Shown in pieces: positions 34,933-46,987 of a DNA stretch of 64,000 bases. Within the stretch, counting starts at the first letter, position 1. Each line of letters begins with the position of its first letter. The notes below the pieces were generated by a model. It had not been told where the DNA came from. It did not search any database and worked only from the letters and a program-made list of their open reading frames with translations. The position numbers were made by a program, and so were the translations under genes. The DNA comes from Favolaschia claudopus (Eukaryota > Basidiomycota > Agaricomycetes > Agaricales > Mycenaceae), in the NCBI GenBank assembly GCA_037176885.1, contig JAWWNJ010000057.1, forward strand, positions 496,001 through 560,000. Reading direction: 5' to 3'.

Positions 34933-35029
34933 TTAACTATAGGTTCCACATCAGTCAGACTGTTCGGAGGCCACCGTTGGTTGACCGTTGGTGCGATTGT
35001 TTTGTTGAGCCCGAATCCAGTGGACAACA

Positions 35030-35240
35030 ACGGGGAGGTAATAGCAGCAAGCGCGGCGACTAGGTCGCACGGAACAGCGTGAACCATGTCAATTCTATAC
35101 TACTGCATACACATCCCATTTCAATTCATTTTCGTCAGCCATGCTCGACTACTGTTTGTGTGTAGAAAGCTCGCATGCGCCCGCTCAGCTCACAGAAAGG
35201 TGGCGTATATGGAGGCACTGCAGGAACGCGTCTGATCGCT
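35030..35240 (+). repeat. Truncated copy of the BAP31 3' end
   Basis: It matches 34250-34460: the last codons (GNSSKRGD then stop, against GNSSKRND in the true gene), the shared AATTCTATACTACTGCAT, and ACAGAAAGGTGGCGT. The rest of the BAP31 gene is absent here. The segment overlaps, on the other strand, the 3' end of the intact kinase-like gene. Confidence 0.7.
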
Positions 35241-36590
35241 CGCATGAGCTGCCGCCAGCGATGAGCGGGCAAATCAAAAACTCCGCATTGCTGTCCGGGC
35301 CGTCGAAGTTGCCATTTGCTCAATCTCCCGCACAAGTTATCGAAGCGCTGTATGACTTGGCCGATAGTGGGTCTCTGAGAAGGATCCGGATGGATCATGT
35401 CTTCTACAAGGGGTTCCAAAAAACGCCATCGCCGCCGCTAGACGAGTGTTATTGAGAAATACTTGAGAGACGAATGAATTGACAAACCAAGCGATAATCC
35501 CAAGGTTCGTCTGCATGTGTCGAGTAAAGGAATTCGTTCTTGAGCGAATTGCCGAGAAAGTATATGTCAGTGGGGAAGGGATTACAGGCGTCGACACGGT
35601 CGTGCTCTGGTGGTGACTTATCGCCCCCGCGAATGACAGGTTCAAAAGGTAGACCATGAGCGGGATCGTACTGGCGGGAAAGGCCAAAGTCAATGATGTA
35701 GTAGCGCGGCCAGCATTGAGTGCGAGTGATGGGGCGGGCAAGGTTCTCCCAGTTGTAGTCCCAGCGAGGCCGCACGGGATGGAACCCATGCGGAAAAAGA
35801 CGCGTAGGGTCTTGCAGAATATTAGGCAGGCTGCAATCCCTGGAAGCATACGTACATACATAAGCAAGTCGATGGCAACTTTCGAGGGCAGCATACCGAT
35901 GAGCAACAAAGTTTTCGTGCATATATTGTATTCCCTAACCACAGATTCAGTGTTCAGGAAAGCCCACGAGAGGGAACGGACGACCTCGAATACCTGCCTA
36001 AAGCAGTCGATAACTTCTCCAAGAGTATCGAACACAGGTACTCGGCAGGTCACCATCAGAGGCATAACCAGAATTTGCGTGTCTTCAGTCTCTGAATCTT
36101 GCAAAACTTCTAGTATGGGGATGCAGTAGTTGCGGGGATTCCTTGCATGAGGAGGTGATGAAAACAGCCGGGCTATCCTGACCTCATCCGGATGAAACCG
36201 CGAGGATACAGATTTGAGCATAACTTTTTGACCATCCGAGATGCGTTGTGCATCCATGATAGCAGGGTTCTGACACTCATTCGACTACATGAAACGAGTA
36301 CCGAGAGGTGCAGCACCCACTAGATATCGCGCGTCATATTCAGCTCGAGCCCTTTCATCTAGTTCCTTGGAATTAAAATTGGGACTAAATTTCGGGCGCA
36401 GACGATATCCAGCGTCTTCAAGAAACGTCCAACGTTGGCTCCAGTAGATCTCCGAAGCGGTGGCCACCATATATACGCGAGGAGAGGTGCAGTAGACGCC
36501 AAGACGTGGCGGGCGGCGTTCAACGGGAAAACAAACGTAAAATACTGGCTTTAGGGCCGGCTTCGCGCCTGGCTCTTGCTTACTTGTCAT
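35135..36590 (-). CDS. Fungal kinase-like protein
   Basis: Start 36590 (MTSKQEPGAKPALKP), stop at 35135 (…QTVVEHG). After an N-terminal exon with YWSQRWTFLEDAGYRLRPKF come MDAQRISDGQKVMLKSVSS (Lys of strand 3), VRIARLFSSPPHARNPRNYC, ILVMPLM (hinge), HRDCSLPNILQD (catalytic loop with HRD and Asn), IDFGLSRQYDP (DFG), the Pro-Glu-His of GGDKSPPEH in place of APE, and the late helix VEDMIHPDPSQRPTIGQVIQ. This matches a mushroom-expanded family of kinase-domain proteins whose substrates are unknown. Catalytic residues are present, so it could be active. About six exons; the exon joint near 35420-35460 is the least certain. Fragments of both its ends sit at 34380-34600. Confidence 0.7.
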
Positions 36591-38726
36591 ATGGACTCAG
36601 AATCCACTTTTAAAACTTGCTAGTCACCGATTGCTCAATTATAACTCAGGCCATGCTGTATCCTGCACCAAAACTTGAACCAACCTGCTCACTGCACCTG
36701 TCATGCCTCTCATCCCCATTCCCTCAACACGGGTCCTGCGCACTATAGCCCAGCTCAGCTCAACTCTCGATGACTTGGAGCAGTTTGAGGATGAATGGAT
36801 CTCTCAGCACTCCTCTCTTCTCGAGGACAAGATCGATGAATATACAAAGTCTACACTCCTCGTACTATAGAAATCAATCTTGGTCTGATTATTCTTTCGA
36901 GGATCTCGAAGAACTTGCGCTCCTTTGCGAAACGGATACGTGCGAGGCCAAAGCGTACGCTAGTGAGCAACAAGATTCGACTTGATTACGTCCAAGTATC
37001 CGACCAAGCGGATGCACTGGCACATGAAATCAAGGCAAGTCCCAGCTAATAGATGCCTGGAGAGAGTAGGGTTGTTAGAAGGATTCAATAACACTTACCA
37101 CCGGATTAGACAACTTCCGAAAGGATTCGTCATCAACGTCGACTGGCGGAAGGAAGCGGACGTGAATTAGACTTGAGCCAGCGTGCAAGTCACCGGTTGC
37201 TCCCTCCTGCGCCTTCTCCCCTCTTTGGATCAAGACGCCTCGGAGTAGCTCGTCATCGTATTTGGGAGTAAGTCATCTTGAACTCGATAAAATGAATTTG
37301 ACACGATGGGCCAGAGCTGTAAAAGACTATGATACGACTAGACTTAGGTACCATTTGTCGGCGACGGCCATTGTACCGCCCTTATCCATTTTTCCCCTAG
37401 AGAAGCCATGCACGCTCTGGTATATCCTCAATCGTTTACCCGTGTTGTTGTCTCATATATTGATCAGGAAAGAAGACAGAGAAAGGTGTTCAAACGCCTA
37501 CTCCAGAAAATCGTGGACCATTATCTCACCAGTCGATATATGTTCGTTGCCGCAGATGAACGAGTGGGTTTTATCGATCGTGGTCTACTTTCAGAGTTAC
37601 CAACGAACCCTCCCACATAGCACCGAACTCCACTATCTGCGGTCAATCTGTCCGCGGCAGCCTCCGTGATCCATGCGAGCACGTCTGAGTCGGTGGTCTC
37701 TACTCAGTCCCCTGCCAGAGTTGCATCATTGCTTCGTACAGAGGTACAATCCAACTGTTCTGAGGAAACCTCCAGTTCGTCAGAAAGCGAGACAACGAGT
37801 AGTATCGAACGTGTGGCTGATTCCGATGTGCGAAAACTCAGGTAATTCCCGTCCTTCATTTAATGTCTCGCGAGTGACGCTGGCCTCTTCAGAGCGCAAG
37901 TCAAATCTCTTGTGCGTGCCCTGCACACGTGGCCCGTTTATATGGCTGCTCAAACTTGCATCGCAGAGAAACGCAAATGACATGGTTTTTCCGAACCCTC
38001 ATTCAGGAAGTAACGATCTCTCTGGCGAGTACCTTTTCCTGCCGACGGAACTGCGGGTGAGTGATTGGCCTGGATTCCGATAACCCTTACATATCGCTGG
38101 AATCACGCAGGGTCCAAGGCAGCTCGTCGTCCACCCTGTTTCGTCAAGCCTCACTAGCGCAAGGTATGACCAAGTGCAAGTGTATTACATAAATTTCCAT
38201 GTTAACCGCCTCATCTATATTCAAGTCGATCTTCGCAAAGAGAATTTGGAGCCGCAACGTCGTGTTCATTAGGAACCGAACTTCCCCTATTTGGATCTGT
38301 TGAACAGCGAATTTTGGCTCGTCCAAACTCAACAGCGGCGACCGACGGATCGACGGATTCTCTGGCCCATTCTGGTCATGGCATGGTGGTCGTCCCGCCT
38401 GCCGCCATGACAGCCTCTACATCGGGGGCCACCGTTGGTGGTTCCACGCTTTCTTGGTGCTCTTCAGACGCCCAAGCGATCCGGTCTTAACGCCTTTCCT
38501 TCGTCTCGGTAACTTACGCTGAACACGCCGCCCCATTTTTACCTATCCCCACCTGTGTTACGTATATCCGCGTTTGCAATGCTATTTTACTAAACATACA
38601 CAAGATAAGTAGTTACGTAGGCCATCTGATTTCATCACCGCCTTTCCTTCTCTACCAAAAGCGAATAAATTCGAGGGAAAAAAACGAGTCAAGTGTAACG
38701 GGGGCTGACGATCCGCCAATTTCTCC
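36591..38726. other. Gene-poor 2.1-kb region with unresolved ORFs
   Basis: A plus-strand frame at 36703-36870 reads MPLIPIPSTRVLRTIAQLSS and then an acidic helix-like run; later open pieces include LLEGFNNTYHRIRQLPKGF (37080-37140) and YIDQERRQRKVFKRLLQKIV (37455-37520). They may be exons of an unrecognised gene, but I could not splice them convincingly. GTCACCG.TTGCTC occurs at 36624 and 37190, and AGAGGTACAATCC at 34889 and 37739, which suggests further small duplications. Confidence 0.35.
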
Positions 38727-40439
38727 TCAATTCGCGTGCAAGATGCTTCCACTGAGATCTTTGGGCACATGAACACTCTCCCCTCCATGGGCTCTGGCAG
38801 CCCTCTCCCATTGCTTCCAAGGCTCCGTCCCAGCCACAGGTCTCGCACGAACGACCCGAAACACCCACTCTTCGACCCGATCAAGAAAGAGCAGCGTCCA
38901 AATCACGCCAGCGGAGACTAGTGAAGCCACGAGGGCGGTGGGATCGAGCGGATGATACGCGGGGATGGGAAGAGGGAGGGGCAGGGTGGGGGTGCGCCGC
39001 ATCTGTTGGCGGCGGGAGAGCGCATCTGGCGCACGAGGAGAAGGGGCGGCGAAGGTGGAGTGGAACAGATCGAGGGAAGAAGCGTAGAAGATGCGCTCGG
39101 TGGTGCCAAGGAGGAGGGCATGCTGGGAGGAGGGGGAGAGCAGGAGGACGGTGAAGAGGCGCGGGGAGAGGTAGGATATTGTCAGGCGGGGCGCGGACTC
39201 CTTATCCTTTGAAGAAGAGAATAAGCGGCTGCTGAGGGCGGGATTCGCGGGAACTAGAAGGACGGAGATACCGGTCTCGTGGACTCTTCGGCGGAGGAAC
39301 TCCTCGACACGATGACGGGCGTAGCGTTCGATGAGACCTTCGTCCTGCCAGCGTATGCCTCCCTCCACAGCGAGCTGCGGGGGAGCGGTGTCCGGCGGGA
39401 CCCAGGAGGAGGGAACGGGTTCTGGACGGATGAAAAAGTCGAGACGCTTCTTGTAGTGTAAGATCCAGGCATGGTACGCGATGCGGGCGAAAGACAGGAA
39501 GAGGTCGAATGGGAAGCGAGACAGGGTGAGGAGGAGGGAGCGGGAGGTTAGAGGGGTTGCTGAGGTGGGGCGGAGGAGAGCGGTTAGTTTGAGGGGGCCG
39601 GGAAGGTCGTTTGACTCTGTGTGTACGTGGACACGGATGCTAGGTCGAGGAGGTTGAGATAGTTCTGTATGAAGAGAACCTGTCGGAGGATGGGTGGGGC
39701 GTTTGATGGATATGGTGTAGAAGCCTCTTCTGTCATTAAAGGGAGAGACGTGAAACGCACGGGGAACTGTCCACTGGTGGTCGAACCTGTAGCGAGGGAC
39801 GAGATTCATTACCTGGCCGAGGGGAAAAAAAGCATAATCCTACCCTTTGCCAGGCTTCTCATCTTCACCTTTCCCAAGTTCTAGACAGTATACATGGCTT
39901 TCTCCGAATGTATTGTGCACCTACGAGACACACTTGAGCTCAGTTCAACGAGACAGGATTCCGCTGACTTCCAGAACAGCCGAAAAAAGTTGACCTCCAG
40001 GGCGATAACAAAAGTACACAGTGAGAGGATTAATGCCTTCGAAGCCCAAGAGACTAGGCATGGTCATCATCCATGCGTCCTCAAGTTCGCCGGTAAAACC
40101 TCGATCCAGAAGCACCTTTTCCAGTCGTTGGCGGATTGAGCCCCCGTTTTCGACAAGGTACGGAGTAGGACGTAGCCCAGCAGCTCTCGCCCACCGTCCC
40201 CCGTAGCCAAATATCCAGCCATAGCCTAGGTCAAGAGATTTGTTTTCTAAGGCGCTGAGAGACAAGAGCAGTGAGACGGTTGGGTATGTGAATGCATGGG
40301 CCGCTTTGACTGGCAATAGTCTTGCGTGCGTTACTTGGTTCTCTAGTATATATCCCCTAGGATAGGACGAGCTGCGGTCCATACGGTGATGCTGGCAAAA
40401 GGCAGAGTTGGAGGAATCATGATGCGAGGAATCGATCAA
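38727..40439 (-). CDS. DUF1365 family protein
   Basis: The first exon contains YILENQVTHARLLPVKAAHA and FTYPTVSLLLSLSALENKSL, then DAWMMTMPSLLGFEGINPLT and VYFCYRPGGQLFSAVLEVHN, the DUF1365 core. Introns at 39.95-39.85 kb lead to FDHQWTVPRAFHVSPFNDRR and GFYTISIKRPTHPPTG, also typical, and then to a long single exon ending HVPKDLSGSILHAN at 38727. DUF1365 proteins occur in bacteria and fungi, often with lipid-modifying partners, but their reaction is not established. A hydrophobic stretch near the C-terminus (LVASLVSAGVIWTLLFL) suggests a membrane anchor. Start 40439 is the longest; MDRSSSYPRG at about 40382 is an alternative. Confidence 0.75.
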
Positions 40440-41253
40440 ACGCGAGTCATCACACTGTGACCGACGCGTCGACGCATTTGCTTGTGGCTTGATATTCGCG
40501 CGTTTTCACGCGTTTGTACGCGAATTTTCGATGCCAAGAGAAGTGCAGATACTCTTCATTTTATTGGTCAGTTAATGGAGGTCAAGGAGCGCAACATCGT
40601 GGCACTGTAACTGCATATCCGTATTTGGGTGGTGGTCTCTATGTAAGCAGTTCGTGCAGCTGATCCCCATTGAAGGAACGTTTTTCTGATCGCACCGGGT
40701 GTACATCGTGATGAACTCGACGGCGAGTCGATATAACAGTCGATGTCCCGAAGCGTTACTGGAGCGCGCAACAATGGGGCACAGTTCGTCGCGACAGGCA
40801 CAAAGCCATGTATGACTTGAGGCACCCCCGCCGCAATTGAGACGCAGGATAATCGTGATGAGAGTAAGTGCCGTAGAATGACAATTTTTCTTCAACGTCT
40901 GCCCGGTATGTATTCAGAAAGGACTGAGCGTCATGGCCAAGCCTTCCATGAGACAAAAGTAATGAAGATTGACCAACTTCTTCAATAACAGGAAGGGAAG
41001 TGGTGGGCGAGTCACCTTGATCATGAATGAGAAAGCCCTCACAGCCATCATCGTCGAAGAAAGGCCGCGACTAGGGCTTGTGGTCGACCAGCTTAGTGTT
41101 GGTGTTATAGATATTGATAGTCTGCTGTATGTACCTACATTCACTTAGATGCATCGAGTTAGAGATAGGATAGGTATCTCATACAAACCTTGTACAAAAC
41201 AAATATAGCGGATGAAGTGTTGCGTAGACGTAGATAATGGGTGAATTCTGGAT
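40440..41253. other. Spacer with an unclaimed open stretch
   Basis: On the minus strand, about 41070-40757, a run of about 100 codons stays open (for example SHGRLGHDAQSFLNTYRADV). It has no recognisable motif and no neighbours to splice with. The 5' flank of the DUF1365 gene holds ACACTGTGACCGACGCGTCG at 40450-40470. Confidence 0.35.
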
Positions 41254-42928
41254 CTAGGAGAGAAAATCCAATTCATCCGGCTCGTCATCCATGACGATAT
41301 GCGTTTCCGCAAGGGCGCGAACTCGCTCAAGGACGCTCTTTGGCGGACCGCGCCTCTTCACGACCTAAATGCAGCACATCAGCAATCGTTTTCTGTAGAT
41401 CAAAAACACCGTACCGAGGCAGGTTTCGCTGGTGGTGACGTTGGCGTATTTTCCTTTAGCGTGGTAGAAGGAATGCGAGGAGCGCTGCACAATGAGGACA
41501 GAGAAAACTGAGCACAAACGACAGAGACATACCGTTTGGCCGAAGAAGCAGGCTTGGTGCTTCGTTTCGCCGTCGCTGTGCGTTTCTTCGGCGCGGGAGG
41601 AACATCGCCGTCTGCCACTTTCGTACGCTTTCGAGCCACTGTAGTCTCTTCCGTCTTCTCGCGTGCCCGTTTCTTCGATTTGAGCGCCGCCGGAGTGACA
41701 GTATTATCGAGTGTCTCTTCTACCACGGGAACGTCTGCTGTGGGGCTCTCCGCAGCCTCTTCGTCTTCCTCCTCCTCCATGATCACCTCAAGCTTCGGTG
41801 GAGGGATTTCTTTGCGTCTTTTGACCGGTCGGGAAGCAGCGTCTTCGGCGTGGAGCTCAGGTGGCTCAGGTTCCAGCTTGCGCTTCGTAGTTCTGGACTT
41901 GGGAGGTTTCTCAAGCGCAGCATCTGCGTCGACGACGCGCTTCTTGGTCTTAACTTTGGCTGGCTGCTGACCTGAGGCTTTACGGTTGGCCGGCTTATCT
42001 GCAGTCTCGTCAGCGGCAGCCTTCCGTGAAGCTTTGGCTGTTGCGCGCTTCTTGGGAGGCACGGGAAGAACTTCTTCATCGTCCGCGGCAGGCGCCTCCA
42101 TAGCAGCGGCTTTGATTTTGCGCTTGGTCTTGGGTTTCGAAGTGGGATCTGTAGGGCTTTCTACGAGTGTCTAGTTAACGATCAGAGACGAACGGAGAGC
42201 ATGATTTCTACCTTCTATCGGCTGTTTAGGTTTAGTGATGCGTTTTGTGGGAGCTTTCTTGTTTTCTGACAGACCATAAGAAAACGAAGGGTGGCAGGAC
42301 ATTCAAGTAATACCAGCCGTAGTAGAGACAGCTTTCCTGCCTTTGCGGGAAGCTGCGGCTTTCTTTTCTGGCTCCTCGGGTAGACGGGATAGACCTGCAG
42401 CTGGCATGATTGTCACGAATATAGGAATGGGATAAGACGGCCCACCTCCAAGTTGATCGTCACTGTCAGCGGATGCCTTTGCTTTGCGCTTCGAAGCGGG
42501 TTTTGGGGCAGGTTTCTCGGTTTCTGACGAATTGACCCATCATCAGAAAATGAACGGTGGCAAAGCATACAAGTCTTACCAGTTGCAGCAGAGACAGCTT
42601 TCCTGCCTTTACAAGAGGCTGTGGGTTTCTTGGGTGGCTCCTCGGGGAGGCGGGATGGGCCTGCAGGGGGTATGAACTTGGGGACATCAATGCATATAAC
42701 AGAGTTGTAACTACCTGCAACAGGCTGTTCGTCGTCGTGAGCAGCAACAGATGCCTTTGCCTTGCGCTTTGAAGGCGGTTTCGAGGTAGATCTCGAAGGA
42801 GGTTTTGAGCCAGCGCCAGCACTCTTCCGACTGCTTAACGATCGCGGTTTTTTGGTTGGCGAAACAGAGAGACTGCGAGACCTAGACCGGGATCTTCTTT
42901 TCAACGGCGAGAGCTTCTTTCGTCCCAA
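41254..42928 (-). CDS. Lys/Pro/Ser-rich nuclear-type protein with internal duplication
   Basis: From ATG 42928 (MGRKKLSPLKRRSRSRSRSL) the protein is low-complexity and strongly basic, with many KKR/KRKAKA nuclear-localisation-like clusters and an acidic patch (EEEEDEEAAE near 41780). It ends with a more ordinary exon, VVKRRGPPKSVLERVRALAE then DDEPDELDFLS, stop at 41254-41256. Exon pairs near 42770-42540 and 42520-42280 are duplicates with a period of about 266 bp: SRLPEEPPKKPTAS and SRLPEEPEKKAAAS, each followed by KGRKAVS. I do not recognise the family; chromatin or chromosome association is only a guess from composition. Confidence 0.6.
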
Positions 42929-43362
42929 AAGTATATCGAGGAGATTATTGTGTGTCGGGGGAACAAATATTCTGCAAAACTATTGAAGAACTTTCAAGAG
43001 ATTCTGCTGGCAGATTCCTACCCTCCTCGGTCGCGAAATCGAGCCTGCTGCCTAATCAGACGCTGGTTTCTACTCTCCTGGACTTCCAAGGGTGTTGTGA
43101 GCTTCTGCGCCGGTGTCGGCGCATCCATCAAGGTCGACGTTCAAGAGCGTTCAAGTTGGGATGTCACAGACGCGTCGGTCACAGCGTGACATTTGATCGG
43201 GCCACTGCGGTCCGCCCACGTTTTCTGGATGACCCATCTTCCCATCGAACCAGAAAGTTTACTACAACCATGATGAACTCTGGATACTCTCTGCGCCCGG
43301 CGTTCGACATTCGGACCGGCCGCGTAATACTACCTACTACCGACCTATCTGCGTAGAAGCGG

Positions 43363-43368
43363 TATATA
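43363..43368 (+). promoter_or_regulatory. TATA box of the NmrA-like gene
   Basis: TATATA, about 45 bp upstream of the ATG at 43411. It is the only TATA-like word in the preceding 150 bp. Confidence 0.5.
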
Positions 43369-43410
43369 TTGAATGGCGTATTCGCCAAGGTTAAGCAGCA
43401 CAGACCTACC

Positions 43411-44561
43411 ATGACAATCACCCAAGATCCCTCTGCCCCTCTTGTGGCCGTTGTTGGCGCTACAGGAACGCAAGGCGGCGCTGTTGTGAGCGGTCTCGAG
43501 GAATCGAGCAAAGCTTACCGTATTCGTGCATTCACGCGAGATGAAACAAAACCTGCCGCACAAGATCTCGCGAAACGCGGAGTCGAAATTGTCACCGTGT
43601 CGCTCGTTGTTGAGAACAAGGAGGCGGTATACAAGGCGTTCGCTGGAGCGGATTTTGCTTTTGTAGCTGATTTTCTTGTCCGTTCGACTCCTTTCTGATC
43701 ATCGGGCCTAGCTTGTAACCAATTACTGGGAGCATGGTGACAAGGAGAGGGTCGGTGTCTTTTTCGATGTGGCTGGAATCGTTTTCACACCAACCAGGAG
43801 ATGAATGAAGGCAAACTTCTTGTCGATGCTTCTAAAGTCGGCGGAGCCTCGCGCATTATCTGGTCTGGGCTCCCCTCCTACAGCAAACTCAGCGGCGGAA
43901 AGCTCATGAACACTCACCATTTTGAGGGTAAAGCCCTGGTAACAGAGTATGCTCGCCAATCCGGCGTCCCTTTCGTCGACCTACAAGCTGGTTTCTTTGG
44001 CTCCAACCTTCTGGGCAACATGCCGTTCTTTTACTCGAAGCAGGAAGATGGGAGCACAGCGCTTGCCTGGCCCACTCAACCTACCCTTCGGGTGCCATTC
44101 ATCGATATTCCTCACGATTATGGTCTGTGGGCGCGTTATCTCTTGGAACTTCCGGATTCCGAATTCCCCAATGGCGCCAGTGTCGTGACGCACGGTGAGG
44201 TACTCACCGTTTCAGAGATGGCTGACCAGCTTTCAAATGGTATGAACATTGATTTGGAGAGTGATTGACTGTACTACCACTTCTTTCAGTGACCGGAAAG
44301 AAGGTCGTTTTCAAGAGTGTATCCATCGAACAGTTCATACAGAATGTTGTAGCAGCGGGTTTCCCATCCGAAGATATGGTCGACGTTTGGAAGGCGCTCG
44401 GCGAATTTGGCTGTAAGCTGCAACTATTACTCGGGTTTCTCGGCTCAAACTCACCTTTTGTAGGGCCAATCACGACTTCATGCAATGTTCTTCCGAGACC
44501 CACGCGGACGTGGAAAGAGTTTGTTGAAATTTCGGACTGGAGCAAGGTATTCGGGAATTGA
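43411..44561 (+). CDS. NmrA-like NAD(P)-binding protein
   Basis: Starts MTITQDPSAPLVAVVGATGT; VGATGTQGG is the Rossmann GxxGxxG loop of the NmrA/HSCARG family. Then FAFLVTNYWEHGDKER across intron 1, EMNEGKLLVDASKVGGASR, IWSGLPSYSKLSGGK, FFGSNLLGNMPFFYSKQEDG and FIDIPHDYGLWARYLLELP. The final exon ends TWKEFVEISDWSKVFGN, stop at 44559-44561. NmrA proteins are atypical short-chain dehydrogenases; some are redox-sensing regulators (AreA control), others reductases. The usual catalytic Tyr-x-x-x-Lys is not obvious, which fits a sensor, but function is not settled. Introns are all short GT-AG. A TATA box lies 45 bp upstream. Confidence 0.82.
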
Positions 44562-44794
44562 ATGGCAGATTGCGACTGCTCAGGCTATACGGTCTTCGCA
44601 TTTTCTGGTTTCCATCGCAGAAAATAATGTCGGCTGTAAAAGTTTCGTGGAATACGTACATGAATAGAAATTGTGGACTGATGTAACTACGTCCTCCCGT
44701 TCTCCACCGCCAGCGCTCATGTGCTGCCCTGACCCCCGACCATTTCGCGTGAGCGTAAAATTATAACGCAAGAAACCCCAGTATAATTCCATTT

Positions 44795-46987
44795 TTACTG
44801 TACACAATAGATAGCCGAAGGAGCCCCATTCGCGAAAATCCTCGTCGTGAACGCCACACCCTTGATGTACTCATTCGTCGCACAACTCCCCTTATACTGC
44901 CCCACACCGAAATCGCCCCCAAGCTGGTCCGCGCGGTTATCTCCCTGGTCGAACCACACCGTGCGTCCTTTTGTGCCGAGGGTCTTGGAAGCCTTCGCAC
45001 ACATAACAGTAGAGACTTTGGAACCACGAATAGCCCACCCGGTCGCGAAGTAGTTTGCCGGGCATTCATATTTGGTGTAGCCTCCTACTCAGAGTGTAAG
45101 TAATCGATGCTTTGTTTAGGAGATGAAATGTTAATCTTACCTGCCCAATCGCCCTTACTATTATCGACGTGACGCTCGTCGTAGACGACCTCGATGGCGC
45201 GGTCAGACGCCCATAGGCTGCCGTAGTTCACGTCCGTGCAAAGCCCCCGAGTCGACGAATGTCCGAGTCCTATGAGCCGTAAGTTGTCTGGGCAAACCGC
45301 CTTGTAAGCACCGCTATCCCAGTCGCCATTGTTTTTCCGCACAGCGAGCGACTGCGTAAAATCACCAATGTCCAAGCGAAGCTGCTTCCACTCGTTCACA
45401 GACGCGATCTGGCCCGTGGCACCAGTCGCGCCGATCAGCTTCCTCCAAATCGGCGCACGCCAATCGCCATCGCCGTCATACAGGCCCGTACGCTTGCCGC
45501 TCTTGTCCCAAGAGATCATCGCATACCCAGCGTTCTTCGTCCACCCAACAAGAGGCCAGACGGCAAAGTCCGCGTCGGTCTGAATGAGGAAGTCGACGTA
45601 GTTCTGGAACCATGCGCGGTCAGGGCCGAAGTCGTTGCCACGCCCTCCGACGCCGAACTCGCTGTGCCAGACGGGCGCGGTGTAGTGCATCTGCTTGTCG
45701 AGTGCGACATACGCAGCCGAGTCGGTCATCACTTTATACAGGTCGTCGCGGGTGAAATCGCGGTAACGGAAGTCCGAAGTCTCTCCAAGACCAGTTGCAC
45801 CTACACCGAGCAATATTAAAGTTATAGTTCCCCATTCAAATTTCGTGAAAGGGTCGCACCACTGTGGTTGGGGCCGGTGTAGCCGTAGAAATGCGCAGAG
45901 TACACGAGCTAGAGGATAGAGTGAGCAAACTTCCGTCGCATGATGCTGGAGTCGGGGTGCGCACTTTGTTCGGGACGAGTAGTGTATGCGACTGTCTCGA
46001 CACCGGAGTTAGAGTCGGTCGGCTATGAGCAAAGCCGTCGACGGGGATCCCAATCCAGTTGATACCCTCGACGATAATGAGTATGTCGGGATTCGCCTGC
46101 TGGATCGAGTCGGCCGCTTGCTGCGAGGCGGTTAACCAGTCTGCGCTACCCCCACTGCCCCAGTTCGGATCGGTAAGGATGTCACGGCGAACCTGGAAGA
46201 GAAATTAATACACCGAATCACAAAAACATTCTCCGCACGCACCTCGTTGTATAAATCAGCGCCGACAACGCGCTTGTTGGACTTATACCGATTGACCATG
46301 AGCACCCAATCGCTGATCCAGGTGCTGGTGCTCTGCGCTGTATCCCAGCGTTCATTACCATCGACTCCGCAACACCATCGACTTGTGGTGGTACTATTGA
46401 CACCATCAGCAGTGGTCGTTCGAGCACAGAGTTAACGCACTGGTTATTGATAATGACAGCGATACCTCGATCCGTAAGCGCCTTGATGACGGCGTCGTAA
46501 ACTTGTAAAGGAGTCATGCCTCGAAACTGCGGATTTGCGGCGACCCAGTCGTCTTGGATTGGTGTCGTGTCGTGAATCATCTGGTTCGAAAACTGCAGGC
46601 GGATGGTGTTGACGCCAATCTCGAGAAAACTATCGATAATTTGGTCAATTGGGACGTATTGCAGCCCCAGAGGCATCGTGTGCCTAGTACGCATGAGTTT
46701 CAAGAGCGGATGAATACATGGACAAGTAAAACATACGAATTTTCTCCCCCAGAGTGGTTCGCATCGTCATTGATATCGCCAGAGCCTTGGTAGGTGCCGC
46801 TTCCGCCGTGCCAGTTACCGCCCTGGAGGCGAAAGCGATTTCCGTTCGCGTCAACGACATATCGACCGCGCGTACTCAGAGGCGCTGTCCATGCTGGAAC
46901 GTCGCGAGGGGTAAAACGAGCGGCGTTGACTGCGGCTGATGCCACGCAAAGACAGAGCCCGAAAGCTTTCCCCAGAGAAAACCGCAT
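44795..46987 (-). CDS. Secreted GH5-type glycoside hydrolase
   Basis: ATG 46987 starts a signal peptide (MRFSLGKAFGLCLCVASAAV, cut after NA). The catalytic TIM barrel begins RYVVDANGNRFRLQGGNWHG and includes GVNTIRLQFSNQM, NNQC, the acid/base Glu in ADLYNEV (usually NEP), and the nucleophile Glu in PVWHSEFGVG. A C-terminal region follows (MISWDKSGKRTGLYDGDG … TDVNYGSLWASDRAIEVVYD … ECPANYFATGWAIRGSKV), ending SAIYCVQ, stop at 44795-44797; it resembles the extra domain in some fungal GH5 enzymes. Family 5 enzymes cut beta-linked glycans such as cellulose or mannan outside the cell; specificity is not decided here. About nine exons. A TATA box is 57 bp upstream. Confidence 0.85.
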
